Of a stretch of DNA of 15,532 bases, positions 1 to 7,195 are shown piece after piece. Source of the stretch: Candidatus Omnitrophota bacterium (GTDB lineage Bacteria > Omnitrophota > Gorgyraeia > Gygaellales > Profunditerraquicolaceae); NCBI GenBank assembly GCA_028710845.1, contig JAQTTI010000017.1:1-15532 (forward strand), in the 5' to 3' direction. Position 1 is the stretch's first letter; every line of letters begins with the position of its first letter. A program made the translations under genes and the position numbers. Under the pieces are notes generated by a model. The model was not told where the DNA came from and ran no database searches. It was given only the letters and a program-made list of their open reading frames with translations.

Positions 1-387
1 GCGCTGATCAAAACTTATTTTTCCTTTTGAGCTTAAAACCCCCTTAATTACGCCTCCGGCAAAAAGGATTTTCTCTCCTACCTTGGTCCGGCTGGGCTGG
101 ATAAGACAACTAAAAGTTGTTCCGTTTAGCCTTCTGGTCAGCAGAACTTCAACTTTACCGCCGGTAATTTTTTTGCCGATCAAGCGGCAATTTAAAACTT
201 TAGTATCGTTAAGGACAAGTAAATCATTTTTTCGAAAATATTTATCTAATTCCTTAAAGACTGCGTGGGTAATCTGGCCGCTTTTTCTTTCTACAATCAT
301 TAAACGGGCATCTTCCCTTTTTTCCAAAGGATACTGGGCGATAAGTTCTTTAGGTAAGTTATAATCAAAATCGGAAAGTTTTAACAT
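1..387 (-). CDS. queA: S-adenosylmethionine:tRNA ribosyltransferase-isomerase QueA (partial, N-terminal 129 residues)
   Basis: QueA transfers and isomerises the ribosyl group of S-adenosylmethionine onto 7-aminomethyl-7-deazaguanine at tRNA position 34, giving epoxyqueuosine, in the cytoplasm. The frame opens with ATG at 387 and stays open to base 1, so the C-terminal part lies outside the window. The visible protein matches the family start: MLKLSDFDYNLPKELIAQYP at residues 1-20, then a segment near residues 75-80 containing DLLVLNDTKV, then TGGKVEVLL and IQPSRTKVGEKILF. The start is fixed by this family match, because no Shine-Dalgarno sequence precedes it: the bases just upstream are the flank of a palindromic repeat. 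It is the last gene of the same-strand series. Together with queH upstream it covers the last two steps to queuosine. Confidence 0.96.
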   Translation of the reverse strand, partial: MLKLSDFDYNLPKELIAQYPLEKREDARLMIVERKSGQITHAVFKELDKYFRKNDLLVLNDTKVLNCRLIGKKITGGKVEVLLTRRLNGTTFSCLIQPSRTKVGEKILFAGGVIKGVLSSKGKISFDQR

Positions 388-395
388 AGAGATTA

Positions 396-503
396 AAAAT
401 GGGGTCAGAGCATTACAAAAAATGGGGTCAGAGCAAATTTATCTTATCTCGCATTCAGATAAATTTGCTCTGACCCCATTTTCAATCTATCTGACCCCAT
501 TTT
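396..503. repeat. Nested palindromic repeat element (four copies of an ATGGGGTCAGA unit)
   Basis: The element fills the only real intergenic gap. It holds four copies of one unit: two direct (396-409 and 419-434) and two inverted (467-482 and 490-503). The inner pair forms a perfect 26-bp inverted repeat, 419-444 against 457-482, around a 12-nt loop (445-456). The outer pair matches over 14 bp (396-409 against 490-503). One end lies 1 nt from the stop codon of the upstream gene and the other lies 8 nt from the queA ATG. The GGGGTCAGAG unit resembles palindromes that I recall next to REP-associated Y1 (TnpA_REP-like) transposases in metagenomic genomes; that link is memory, not something shown here. 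No transposase is encoded in the window. I saw no other copy of the unit in the window. Confidence 0.9.
417..482 (-). terminator. Possible terminator-like hairpin within the repeat element
   Basis: Read on the minus strand, the 26-bp perfect stem (482-457 with 444-419) ends in a run of six T (422-417), which has the form of a Rho-independent terminator or attenuator. It lies between the GHL10 gene and queA on the same strand, so it could cut or reduce read-through into queA. On the plus strand the T-run after the stem is only four long and is weaker. The fold is seen in the sequence; the function is inferred. It may simply be a by-product of the mobile palindrome. Confidence 0.4.
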
Positions 504-504
504 C

Positions 505-1686
505 TTAATTTAGGTAACCAATGATTTGTTCGGTTAAATCATCTATCGAAAAAAATACTATGCCGTCTGAGGATAAATCATTGATCATATGGTACTGGTT
601 AAAAAACAGGTCAGGCTTATCTTTCATCAAAAATAAACCCATCCCGACATAAATCTTGCCTTTGCCCTTATGTCCGAGAGAAGATTTGACTATTTCTTTG
701 GCAAACTGGTTGTCCTTGGTATAAGCCATCAACACCGCATAATCGATTATCCCTTCTTCAAGCCACAAGGACCAATCCTGAAATGCGTTCGTATATGCCC
801 TTTCTGCCATCGGCATAACTGCGCAGGAAACCAATAACCCCGGCGATTTGACCCTAATTAAACCTGAGATCTTGCGTAGAAGCTCAGTAACCTGCTGCCT
901 CTTCCAATTATCCCAGGCTAAATATTCATCCTCATTGTTTAAGGTATCCAGGCTGTTTAATCCTGTTTTCTCTTTAAAACGCTCAACATTCTTAATTCCA
1001 TACCCGTAAGTTAAACCGAATTTATTAAACCTTGTCCCCGGGACAAATGGCACCGGAGAAGGATAGCGTAAATAATCCAGATGTATTCCGCTAATTAACG
1101 GGTAGCGGTTTATGATTTCATTAATGATCGTAAGAATATACTCTTCTACCCTGGGGTCTCCGGGTTCTAGAAATATCATATCTTCCCTTAAGCAATATTT
1201 GTCAATTTCCATATTTGACACGCTCTTGGAAGGCCTTTGGTATTGGTCGCGGGTCAGGATAGAGCTGCCATATTTGTTTAGAATATCGGCCTTATCGTTT
1301 TTGCCAAGGCTTAAAACATTTACCCAGGCAAAAACATCGATCTTGTTTTCCTGCGCCTCCCTAAGCAGGAGGTCCAAAGTATCAAGACCTGAAGATTTAA
1401 CCATTTGGTCATATTTTGACCTGTCTGAGATTTTAGAATCATAATAAGCATTTCCGGATTGAAAAATCTGCAGGTAGATTTCATTGATCTTGGCTTTTTT
1501 GCATTGGGCTATTAACTTATGTACCCCTTCCTTCGAATAAAGCGTTTTTTTCGCCGAGAAAACCGAAACCCAGACCCCTTTCTTAAAATCTTTCGGCTTA
1601 CCCGGTCCATCTTGAGCCGCTAAAAGACTAGAATTAAAAATCAAAAATGCCGGTACAATTAATATTTTAATGAGCCTGTTTTTCAT
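505..1686 (-). CDS. Secreted GHL10 (glycosyl hydrolase-like 10, PF02638-type) family protein
   Basis: This is a 393-residue exported protein of unknown substrate. The ATG at 1686 is preferred over a TTG at 1701 because GAGGA (1699-1695) lies 8 nt before it and the protein then begins with a normal signal peptide: MKNR, a hydrophobic stretch ILIVPAFLIF, then SSLLAAQ with a likely signal peptidase I cut near LAA|Q. The mature part starts with KKGVWVSVFSAKK, typical of the GHL10 TIM-barrel. The diagnostic block is FLEPGDPRVEEYI followed by ISGIHLDYLRYP, equivalent to the family's NP.HPEVR..L and DGIHFDDYRYP. E. coli DigH (YddW), which cleaves denuded peptidoglycan glycans, belongs to this family, so a cell-wall role is possible but not shown. 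There is no lipobox cysteine, so it is probably soluble and periplasmic. It overlaps the end of queH by 20 nt, indicating co-translation. Confidence 0.85.
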   Translation of the reverse strand: MKNRLIKILIVPAFLIFNSSLLAAQDGPGKPKDFKKGVWVSVFSAKKTLYSKEGVHKLIAQCKKAKINEIYLQIFQSGNAYYDSKISDRSKYDQMVKSSGLDTLDLLLREAQENKIDVFAWVNVLSLGKNDKADILNKYGSSILTRDQYQRPSKSVSNMEIDKYCLREDMIFLEPGDPRVEEYILTIINEIINRYPLISGIHLDYLRYPSPVPFVPGTRFNKFGLTYGYGIKNVERFKEKTGLNSLDTLNNEDEYLAWDNWKRQQVTELLRKISGLIRVKSPGLLVSCAVMPMAERAYTNAFQDWSLWLEEGIIDYAVLMAYTKDNQFAKEIVKSSLGHKGKGKIYVGMGLFLMKDKPDLFFNQYHMINDLSSDGIVFFSIDDLTEQIIGYLN

Positions 1687-2212
1687 TTTTTGCGTCCTCA
1701 ATAGAAAATTTGCACCCGCAATATTTCTGGCGGTAGATACCTATAGTCTTAGCCTCTAATTGAGCCTCTTTAAAACCGGGGCGGAAATCTTCGTAGTAAA
1801 ACTCTAGTCCCGATTCTTGCGCCAGGCGTAACCCGCATTTTTTAAGCAGCTGGTGGTCCTGGTAAGGACTGACTAATAAAGTCGTGCTAAAAACTTTGTA
1901 TCCGTTGTCTATAGCGTATTGGGCTGTTTTTTTAAGCCGTAAATTATAGCATATTTCGCAACGCCTAGGCCGGACTTGGCAATCCTTACCCTCTAGGCAA
2001 GAGAAATAATCGGATTGACAGTAATCAGGATAAATAACCGGCAGTTTGAAATATTCTTCTAAAACTCCAAGCGCATCTTTACGCTTGGCATATTCTTCCT
2101 GGGGGTAAATATTGGGATTGTAATAAAACCCTTGAACTTTAAATTTTTCCCTTAAAACGCTGAAAGGATAAATCAAACAAGGCCCGCAGCAAATATGCAA
2201 CAGAATATCCAT
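1667..2212 (-). CDS. queH: Epoxyqueuosine reductase QueH
   Basis: QueH (COG1636, formerly DUF208) reduces epoxyqueuosine to queuosine in tRNA and is the non-homologous alternative to cobalamin-dependent QueG. The 181-residue protein shows the family's cysteine motifs: HICCGPC with C8, C9 and C12; C72 and C78; RRCEICYNLRL with C85 and C88; and KYCGCKFS with C165 and C167, near the C-terminus. Known members use such cysteines for an Fe-S cluster and a second iron site. I place the start at ATG 2212 because AGGTG (2223-2219) sits 6 nt upstream and the protein then begins directly with the family's MDILLHICCGPC. A GTG at 2221, directly after the ruvB stop, would add three residues. The gene follows ruvB without a gap and overlaps the next gene by 20 nt. 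Confidence 0.93.
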   Translation of the reverse strand: MDILLHICCGPCLIYPFSVLREKFKVQGFYYNPNIYPQEEYAKRKDALGVLEEYFKLPVIYPDYCQSDYFSCLEGKDCQVRPRRCEICYNLRLKKTAQYAIDNGYKVFSTTLLVSPYQDHQLLKKCGLRLAQESGLEFYYEDFRPGFKEAQLEAKTIGIYRQKYCGCKFSIEDAKNEKQAH

Positions 2213-2221
2213 ATGGGACAC

Positions 2222-3271
2222 CTAGAACAATTCTTCCTGTTTATTAAATTTCAGGCCAAAATGCTCATAAGCTTTTTTAGTTGCCAGCCTGCCTCGGGAG
2301 GTGCGTTTCAGGTAGCCGGCTTTTAAAAGATACGGCTCGACAGTGTCGGCAATAGTGTCCACTTCTTCGTTAAGGCTGGCTGCCAAAGACTCTATACCTA
2401 CCGGGCCGCCGTCAAATGATTCAAGGATCAATTTCAAAACCTTGCGGTCAAGCTCATCAAAGCCTGCCTGATCAATGCCCAGCTCATTAAGTATTTTTGA
2501 GGCCGCTTGAGCGTCTACTTTTTCTAATTTTGATACTTGGGCGTAATCTCTAACTCTTCTTAAAAGCCGGTTGGCAATCCTGGGAGTCCCCCGGGCGCGC
2601 TTGGCAATCTCTAACGCGGCCTGATCATCCAGGCAAACAGTTAGCAGTTGACTTGAATTTTTTATTATTTTAGCCAGTTCCTCTATCTTGTAAAAATCAA
2701 GACTGTAAAAAATACCGAATCTTCCCCTTAAAGGGGCGGCCAATAATCCGGAACGAGTTGTCGCTCCGATAAGGGTAAAAGGCTTAAGGTTGAATTTGAT
2801 CGTTTTGGCGTAAGGGCCTTTATCTATTACAAAATCGATCTGAAAATTTTCCATTGCCGGGTACAGAAACTCTTCGACAACTTTAGACATCCTGTGGATC
2901 TCATCGATAAAAAGGATGTCTCCTTTTTCTAGGTTAGTTAAAATCCCGATTAAATCTCCGGCTCGTTCAATTGCCGGACCGCTGGTTGCGGTTATTTTGG
3001 CGGCCATTTCATGGGAAATAATATGGGCCAGGGAAGTTTTTCCCAGGCCGGGCGGCCCGCTTAAAAGCACATGTTCAAGCGGTTCTTCCCTTTGCTTTGC
3101 TGCTTGGATTGCAATCCTTAAATTATCGACAATATCTTTATGGCCGACAAATTCGTTAAATTTCTTCGGCCTCAAGGATATGCTTAAAACAACATCCTCT
3201 TCGGATTCTTTTATATCGGCTACGATAGGGCTTGTGCCCTTAAGCAGTGTTTTTCTGGTCTCTTCGCTCAT
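2222..3271 (-). CDS. ruvB: Holliday junction branch-migration ATPase RuvB
   Basis: RuvB is the hexameric AAA+ motor that drives branch migration of Holliday junctions together with RuvA. The 349-residue protein is of normal length. It has a 30-residue acidic leader, the family entry [13 protein letters not shown], Walker A GPPGLGKT (72-79), Walker B ILFIDEIH (119-126), sensor 1 GATTR (169-173), the arginine-finger region LRGRFG (181-186), [15 protein letters not shown], and a C-terminal winged helix (about 270-345) with [13 protein letters not shown] and [12 protein letters not shown]. It starts inside the last 32 nt of scpA and has no clear Shine-Dalgarno, so translation is probably coupled to scpA. 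No other ATG gives a better N-terminus. ruvA and ruvC are not in the window, which is unusual since ruvA commonly precedes ruvB. Confidence 0.97.
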   Translation of the reverse strand: MSEETRKTLLKGTSPIVADIKESEEDVVLSISLRPKKFNEFVGHKDIVDNLRIAIQAAKQREEPLEHVLLSGPPGLGKTSLAHIISHEMAAKITATSGPAIERAGDLIGILTNLEKGDILFIDEIHRMSKVVEEFLYPAMENFQIDFVIDKGPYAKTIKFNLKPFTLIGATTRSGLLAAPLRGRFGIFYSLDFYKIEELAKIIKNSSQLLTVCLDDQAALEIAKRARGTPRIANRLLRRVRDYAQVSKLEKVDAQAASKILNELGIDQAGFDELDRKVLKLILESFDGGPVGIESLAASLNEEVDTIADTVEPYLLKAGYLKRTSRGRLATKKAYEHFGLKFNKQEELF

Positions 3272-4001
3272 AGGGGATGATATTCTCTTTATTTCTGACT
3301 ATAAATATTTCTTCGAAAGCCTGATCCTGGCGGGCGACGATCTCTTTCATTTTTGCCAGCTCTAAAATCGCAAGAAAAGTGACAATTATTTCCATTTTAT
3401 TTTTTGATTTTATAAATAATTCCGAAAGTTTGATCTCTGATTGCAAAAGCAGTATATGTAAAATATCATGGACCTTTTGCTCTACGGTAAACTGGTCTTT
3501 AACCACTTCATAAAAAACTTCCCGGGGAACATCTTTTAATGCCCTCGAGAAAGCACTGATTAAATCAAATATACTGGCTTCAAAGTAAACTTCTCCTTTA
3601 TCATCCTTATCCACGCCCTGCGGGGCTTCCGATTTCGGGCGTTTAAAAACTTCCTGCTGGCTGATTTCCCTGGCTTTTAAATCTTCGGCTATTTGTTTAA
3701 ATTTTTCATATTCAAGCAGTCTTTTAACCAATTCCGCCCTTGGGTCCTCTTCTTCCTGCTCAGCCGATTCTTCAGCCGGAAGAAGCATCTTGGATTTTAT
3801 CTGCATCAACGTCGAAGCCATTACCAGGAATTCTCCCACAATATTTAAATCTAAAAGCTGCATGAAATTAATATATTCAAGGTATTGCTGGGTGACTTTG
3901 GCAATCGGAATATCATAGATATTCAGGTGATCTTTTTTCACCAGATACAGCAAAAGATCCAGCGGCCCCTCAAACATATCTAATCTTATTTTATAGTTCA
4001 T
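3240..4001 (-). CDS. scpA: Segregation and condensation protein A (ScpA kleisin)
   Basis: ScpA is the kleisin subunit that bridges the Smc head domains and, with ScpB, forms the bacterial condensin used in chromosome organisation and segregation. The 253-residue protein begins with the conserved kleisin N-terminus, [19 protein letters not shown], followed by [15 protein letters not shown] and [17 protein letters not shown]. The middle (about 85-145) is charged and probably flexible. The C-terminal winged-helix region reads [20 protein letters not shown], then [17 protein letters not shown], as in the family. The ATG overlaps the trpS stop as ATGA (4001-3998), a classic coupling arrangement. 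scpB usually follows scpA but is absent here; ruvB overlaps its 3' end instead. Confidence 0.96.
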   Translation of the reverse strand: MNYKIRLDMFEGPLDLLLYLVKKDHLNIYDIPIAKVTQQYLEYINFMQLLDLNIVGEFLVMASTLMQIKSKMLLPAEESAEQEEEDPRAELVKRLLEYEKFKQIAEDLKAREISQQEVFKRPKSEAPQGVDKDDKGEVYFEASIFDLISAFSRALKDVPREVFYEVVKDQFTVEQKVHDILHILLLQSEIKLSELFIKSKNKMEIIVTFLAILELAKMKEIVARQDQAFEEIFIVRNKENIIPYERRDQKNTA

Positions 4002-4984
4002 ATAAGTTTCAGAATCTGCCTTACTTCCTGGATTGTTTTTTCGGCTATTTTTCCAGCCTTAGCCTGTCCTAAAGATAATATCTTTTCGATATAACCTTTA
4101 TCTTTTAAAATATCTTGTCTCTTTTTTTGTATCGGAGCCAATAGATCAATAATCTTACCCGCCAATTCCTTTTTGCAATCAGTACAACCTATTTTTGATT
4201 TAACGCAGGCCTCGTTTATCTCTTCGGCTGCCTCAGGAAAAAATACCCTGTAGTAATTACAGACATTACATTGGTCGGGATGGCCGGGATCGGAAAAACG
4301 GATACGTTTCGGATCTGTAACCATACTTTGGACTTTTTTTCGGATAACCTCCGGCTCTTCGCTAAGGCCTATATAATTATTATAACTCTTGCTCATTTTC
4401 CTTCCGTCGGTACCCAAAAGACGGGTAGTTTTCGTAAGCAAGGCATTGGGCTCGATCAGGCACTCTGTTTTATAAAGATGATTAAATTTACGCACAATCT
4501 GCCTGGCCAGTTCCAAATGCGGCAGTTGATCTTCTCCGACAGGGACAGCCTCGGCCTTATAAAGCAGGATGTCTGCGGCTTGCAAAACAGGATAACCTAA
4601 AAAGGCATAGGTGCTTAAATCGCGATTGGTTATTTCGCGCAGCTGCTCTTTATAGGTAGGACAACGCTCCAAAAGACCCAGCGGCGTTACCAGAGAAAGG
4701 ATAAAATAAAGCTCAAGGTGCAAAGGCACCTGCGACTGGATAAAAATATTTGATTTCTCAGGGTCAACCCCGCAGGCAAGCCAATCGGCGACATTATCAA
4801 GGATATTCTCCTTAAGATTAAGAGGATTTTCATATTCCGACATAAGCGCATGCCAGTCAGCTACCATAAAATAACAATCGTATTCATCCTGAAACTTTAC
4901 CCAATTCGATAATGCCCCGACTAAGTGGCCTAGATGCAATTTACCGGTCGGCCGCATCCCGCTTAATATCCGTTTTTTATTCAT
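3998..4984 (-). CDS. trpS: Tryptophan-tRNA ligase, probable [4Fe-4S] subfamily
   Basis: TrpRS charges tRNA-Trp with tryptophan. The 328-residue class I enzyme shows the HIGH-type motif HLGH (17-20), the family block MVADWHALMSEY, the GEDQLPHLELARQI segment, and the KMSKS loop DGRKMSKSYNN (KMSKS at 196-200). Cysteines C239, C260, C267 and C270 have the spacing C-x20-C-x6-C-x2-C, close to the C-x22-C-x6-C-x2-C pattern that I recall for the [4Fe-4S] cluster of Thermotoga maritima TrpRS; a further C242 is present. The ATG at 4984 is chosen over an in-frame start at 5074: it gives the standard N-terminus [20 protein letters not shown], overlaps the infB stop as TAATG, and has AGGA 7 nt upstream. 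The longer form would add 30 Arg-rich residues that only read out the end of infB. Confidence 0.97.
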   Translation of the reverse strand: MNKKRILSGMRPTGKLHLGHLVGALSNWVKFQDEYDCYFMVADWHALMSEYENPLNLKENILDNVADWLACGVDPEKSNIFIQSQVPLHLELYFILSLVTPLGLLERCPTYKEQLREITNRDLSTYAFLGYPVLQAADILLYKAEAVPVGEDQLPHLELARQIVRKFNHLYKTECLIEPNALLTKTTRLLGTDGRKMSKSYNNYIGLSEEPEVIRKKVQSMVTDPKRIRFSDPGHPDQCNVCNYYRVFFPEAAEEINEACVKSKIGCTDCKKELAGKIIDLLAPIQKKRQDILKDKGYIEKILSLGQAKAGKIAEKTIQEVRQILKLI

Positions 4985-7170
4985 TACAATGTCCTGGCTA
5001 TCTTTTCTATGTCGTAAGCTTCGATTATATCGCCTTCCATCAACTGATCGAATCCGCCGACCGCTATCCCGCATTCAAAACCTTCTCCGACTTCGCGTAC
5101 ATCATCCTTAAAGCGCTTAAGGCTTGAGATCTTGCCTTCAAAGGCGACTTGACCGTTACGGACTACGCTAACCGCACAATTACGGTTAATCTTACCCTTA
5201 ATCACCATGCATCCTGCAATCAGCCCCGAACGGGTAAGGTTAAACATTTTCCTTACTTCGGCTTTACCCGAAAAAACTTTTTTCAACCTTGGGCTGAGCA
5301 TGCCTTCAACGGCGGCTTTTATATCATTGGCTAGTTCATAAATGATACTGTATGTTTTTACCTCTACTCCTTCTTTAGAAATCAATTCTTTAGCCGGCTC
5401 ATCCGCATTAACATTGAATCCTAAAATCAAAGCGTCGCTGGCCATTGCCAGGACCACATCGGAAGTGTTGATATTACCCGCAGCTAAATGGATTATACTT
5501 ACCTTTATTTCGGAAACATTCAGCTTATCCAAAGTATCCTTGATCGCTTCAAGCGAACCCTGGACGTCAGCCTTAATGATCAATTTTAATTCTTTGATCT
5601 GGCCCTCGGCGATTTTATTATGCAGTTCTTCCAGGCTGACATGTTTTATTTCTTTTACCTGTGACTGTTTTTCTTTTTCCACCCTCGCTTCAATCAGGCC
5701 TTTGGCTTGTTTTTCATCTTCAATTACAAAAAACTGCTCTCCTACATTAGGAATACCGCTTATGCCTAGAACTTCAACCGGAGTTGCCGGGCCCACACTG
5801 GTTACGACTTGTCCCCGGTCATCTAACATCGCCCGGATCTTGCCGTATAGATTACCGACAATAATATTTTGATTTAAGCGAAGTGTACCGTTCTGAACCA
5901 GCAGGGTCGAGACCGGGCCGCGGCCCTTGGCCATCCTGGCTTCTATAACTACTCCGTTTGCCAAGCGGTCGGGGTTTGATTTTAACTCCATAATTTCCGC
6001 CTGTAATAAAATCATTTCCAGTAAATTATCAATACCCTCGCCTGTCTTAGCCGATACGGGAACGGTTATGGTTTTGCCTGCCCAATCTTCAGGGGTTAAT
6101 CCTGCTTCTGCCAATTGCTTTTTTACCCTGTCAATATCAGCACCGGCTTTATCTATTTTATTAATCGCAACAATTATAGTAACCCCTGCGGCCTGCGCAT
6201 GGTCAATAGCTTCTTTGGTCTGAGGCATAATCCCATCATCGGCGGCAACCACTAAAACTACTATATCTGTTATCCTAGCGCCTCTTGCCCGCATAGCAGT
6301 AAAAGCCTCATGTCCGGGGGTATCCAAAAAGGTGATTTCCCCTGAAGCAAGCTTTACCCGATAAGCGCCGATATGCTGAGTAATGCCCCCGTGTTCTGCT
6401 TCAGTAACCTTGGTTTGTCGGATGGCATCAAGCAAAGAAGTCTTTCCGTGGTCAACATGGCCCATAAAAGTAACGATCGGCGAACGGTTTCTCAGACTAG
6501 AAGGTGAATCTGCCTTTTTGTGTTCACTTAAAGCAACCTCCTCGGCATCAGGAGCTTTTTTAATCTTTAAATTATATTTCAAGCAAAGTTTATTTAAAAC
6601 AGCTTCATCTAAAGTCTGGTTAATACCGATCATTATTCCCAAGCTCATCAGATTCTTGATAAGAACTGATGATTTTTCCTGAAGCTTTATCGCTAAATCT
6701 TTTACGGTTATGGGAAGCTCAAGTTCGATCTCCTTGCTTGGGACTAAAGGAGCTTCGGGTTTCTTTTCGATGTGCACGCTCGGCGCACTAACCCCGTGGG
6801 CCTTATCAACAACAGGATGCTTGACTTGAGGCACAACTGGCTTGTGAACTGCGGGCTTTACTTCAGGCTTATGGACAGGCTGCTGGACCGGCGGTTTATG
6901 TATGTGCAAGGATACTTCCGTTTTAATCTCCGGTTTTATTTCTGTTTTTAGCTGAACTTTGGGCTCATGTTTTAAGGGCTTGATTTCTTTTTTTGGCTTG
7001 CTTTTTACGGCCAGTTTCGGTTTAACAGCCTTAACCTGAGGCTTAAGTTTTACAATACCAGCCTTAGCTGGCGCCTTTTTCGTTTTAACCTCAGGCAAAC
7101 CTGCGCGCTTTGGTGCTTTAGGTTTAACTGTTTTTTTTGGTTTAGTTGCTTCTTTTTTTGCCTTAAGCAT
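4984..7170 (-). CDS. infB: Translation initiation factor IF-2
   Basis: IF-2 is the GTPase that brings fMet-tRNA to the 30S subunit and promotes subunit joining. The 728-residue protein has a long low-complexity N-terminal tail (1-150) rich in Lys, Pro and Val, with HKP-type repeats at about 91-123. It then has one IF2_N module (about 155-203), the GTPase domain, and domains II to IV ending in [14 protein letters not shown]. GTPase motifs are clear: G1 GHVDHGKT (237-244), G2 [11 protein letters not shown]3 DTPGHE (283-288), G4 NKID (337-340) and G5 SAK. The ATG at 7170 is supported by GGAG (7179-7176) 5 nt upstream. The gene follows nusA by 25 nt, without ylxR or rplGA between them. The usual downstream rbfA is replaced by trpS, whose ATG overlaps this stop. 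Confidence 0.98.
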   Translation of the reverse strand: MLKAKKEATKPKKTVKPKAPKRAGLPEVKTKKAPAKAGIVKLKPQVKAVKPKLAVKSKPKKEIKPLKHEPKVQLKTEIKPEIKTEVSLHIHKPPVQQPVHKPEVKPAVHKPVVPQVKHPVVDKAHGVSAPSVHIEKKPEAPLVPSKEIELELPITVKDLAIKLQEKSSVLIKNLMSLGIMIGINQTLDEAVLNKLCLKYNLKIKKAPDAEEVALSEHKKADSPSSLRNRSPIVTFMGHVDHGKTSLLDAIRQTKVTEAEHGGITQHIGAYRVKLASGEITFLDTPGHEAFTAMRARGARITDIVVLVVAADDGIMPQTKEAIDHAQAAGVTIIVAINKIDKAGADIDRVKKQLAEAGLTPEDWAGKTITVPVSAKTGEGIDNLLEMILLQAEIMELKSNPDRLANGVVIEARMAKGRGPVSTLLVQNGTLRLNQNIIVGNLYGKIRAMLDDRGQVVTSVGPATPVEVLGISGIPNVGEQFFVIEDEKQAKGLIEARVEKEKQSQVKEIKHVSLEELHNKIAEGQIKELKLIIKADVQGSLEAIKDTLDKLNVSEIKVSIIHLAAGNINTSDVVLAMASDALILGFNVNADEPAKELISKEGVEVKTYSIIYELANDIKAAVEGMLSPRLKKVFSGKAEVRKMFNLTRSGLIAGCMVIKGKINRNCAVSVVRNGQVAFEGKISSLKRFKDDVREVGEGFECGIAVGGFDQLMEGDIIEAYDIEKIARTL

Positions 7171-7195
7171 GATTTCTCCGTCCTGAATTTTTAAG

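Noticed and set aside
83..364. 93-codon open frame on the plus strand across queA
   Set aside because: Antisense to clear QueA sequence; no motif or ribosome-binding site.
396..503. CRISPR-like array from four short repeats
   Set aside because: The copies are two direct and two inverted with unequal spacing and form nested stems; there are no spacers of regular size and no cas genes.
1687..1701. TTG start at 1701 for the GHL10 gene
   Set aside because: It would bury the GAGGA ribosome-binding site inside the coding region; ATG at 1686 gives a clean signal peptide.
4985..5074. In-frame upstream start that would lengthen TrpRS by 30 residues
   Set aside because: The extra residues are Arg-rich and only read through the end of infB; the ATG at 4984 gives the standard family N-terminus, has AGGA upstream and overlaps the infB stop.
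5342..5872. 176-codon open frame on the plus strand across infB
   Set aside because: Antisense to conserved IF2 domains, Ser/Leu/Ile-rich with no motif; a shadow frame.
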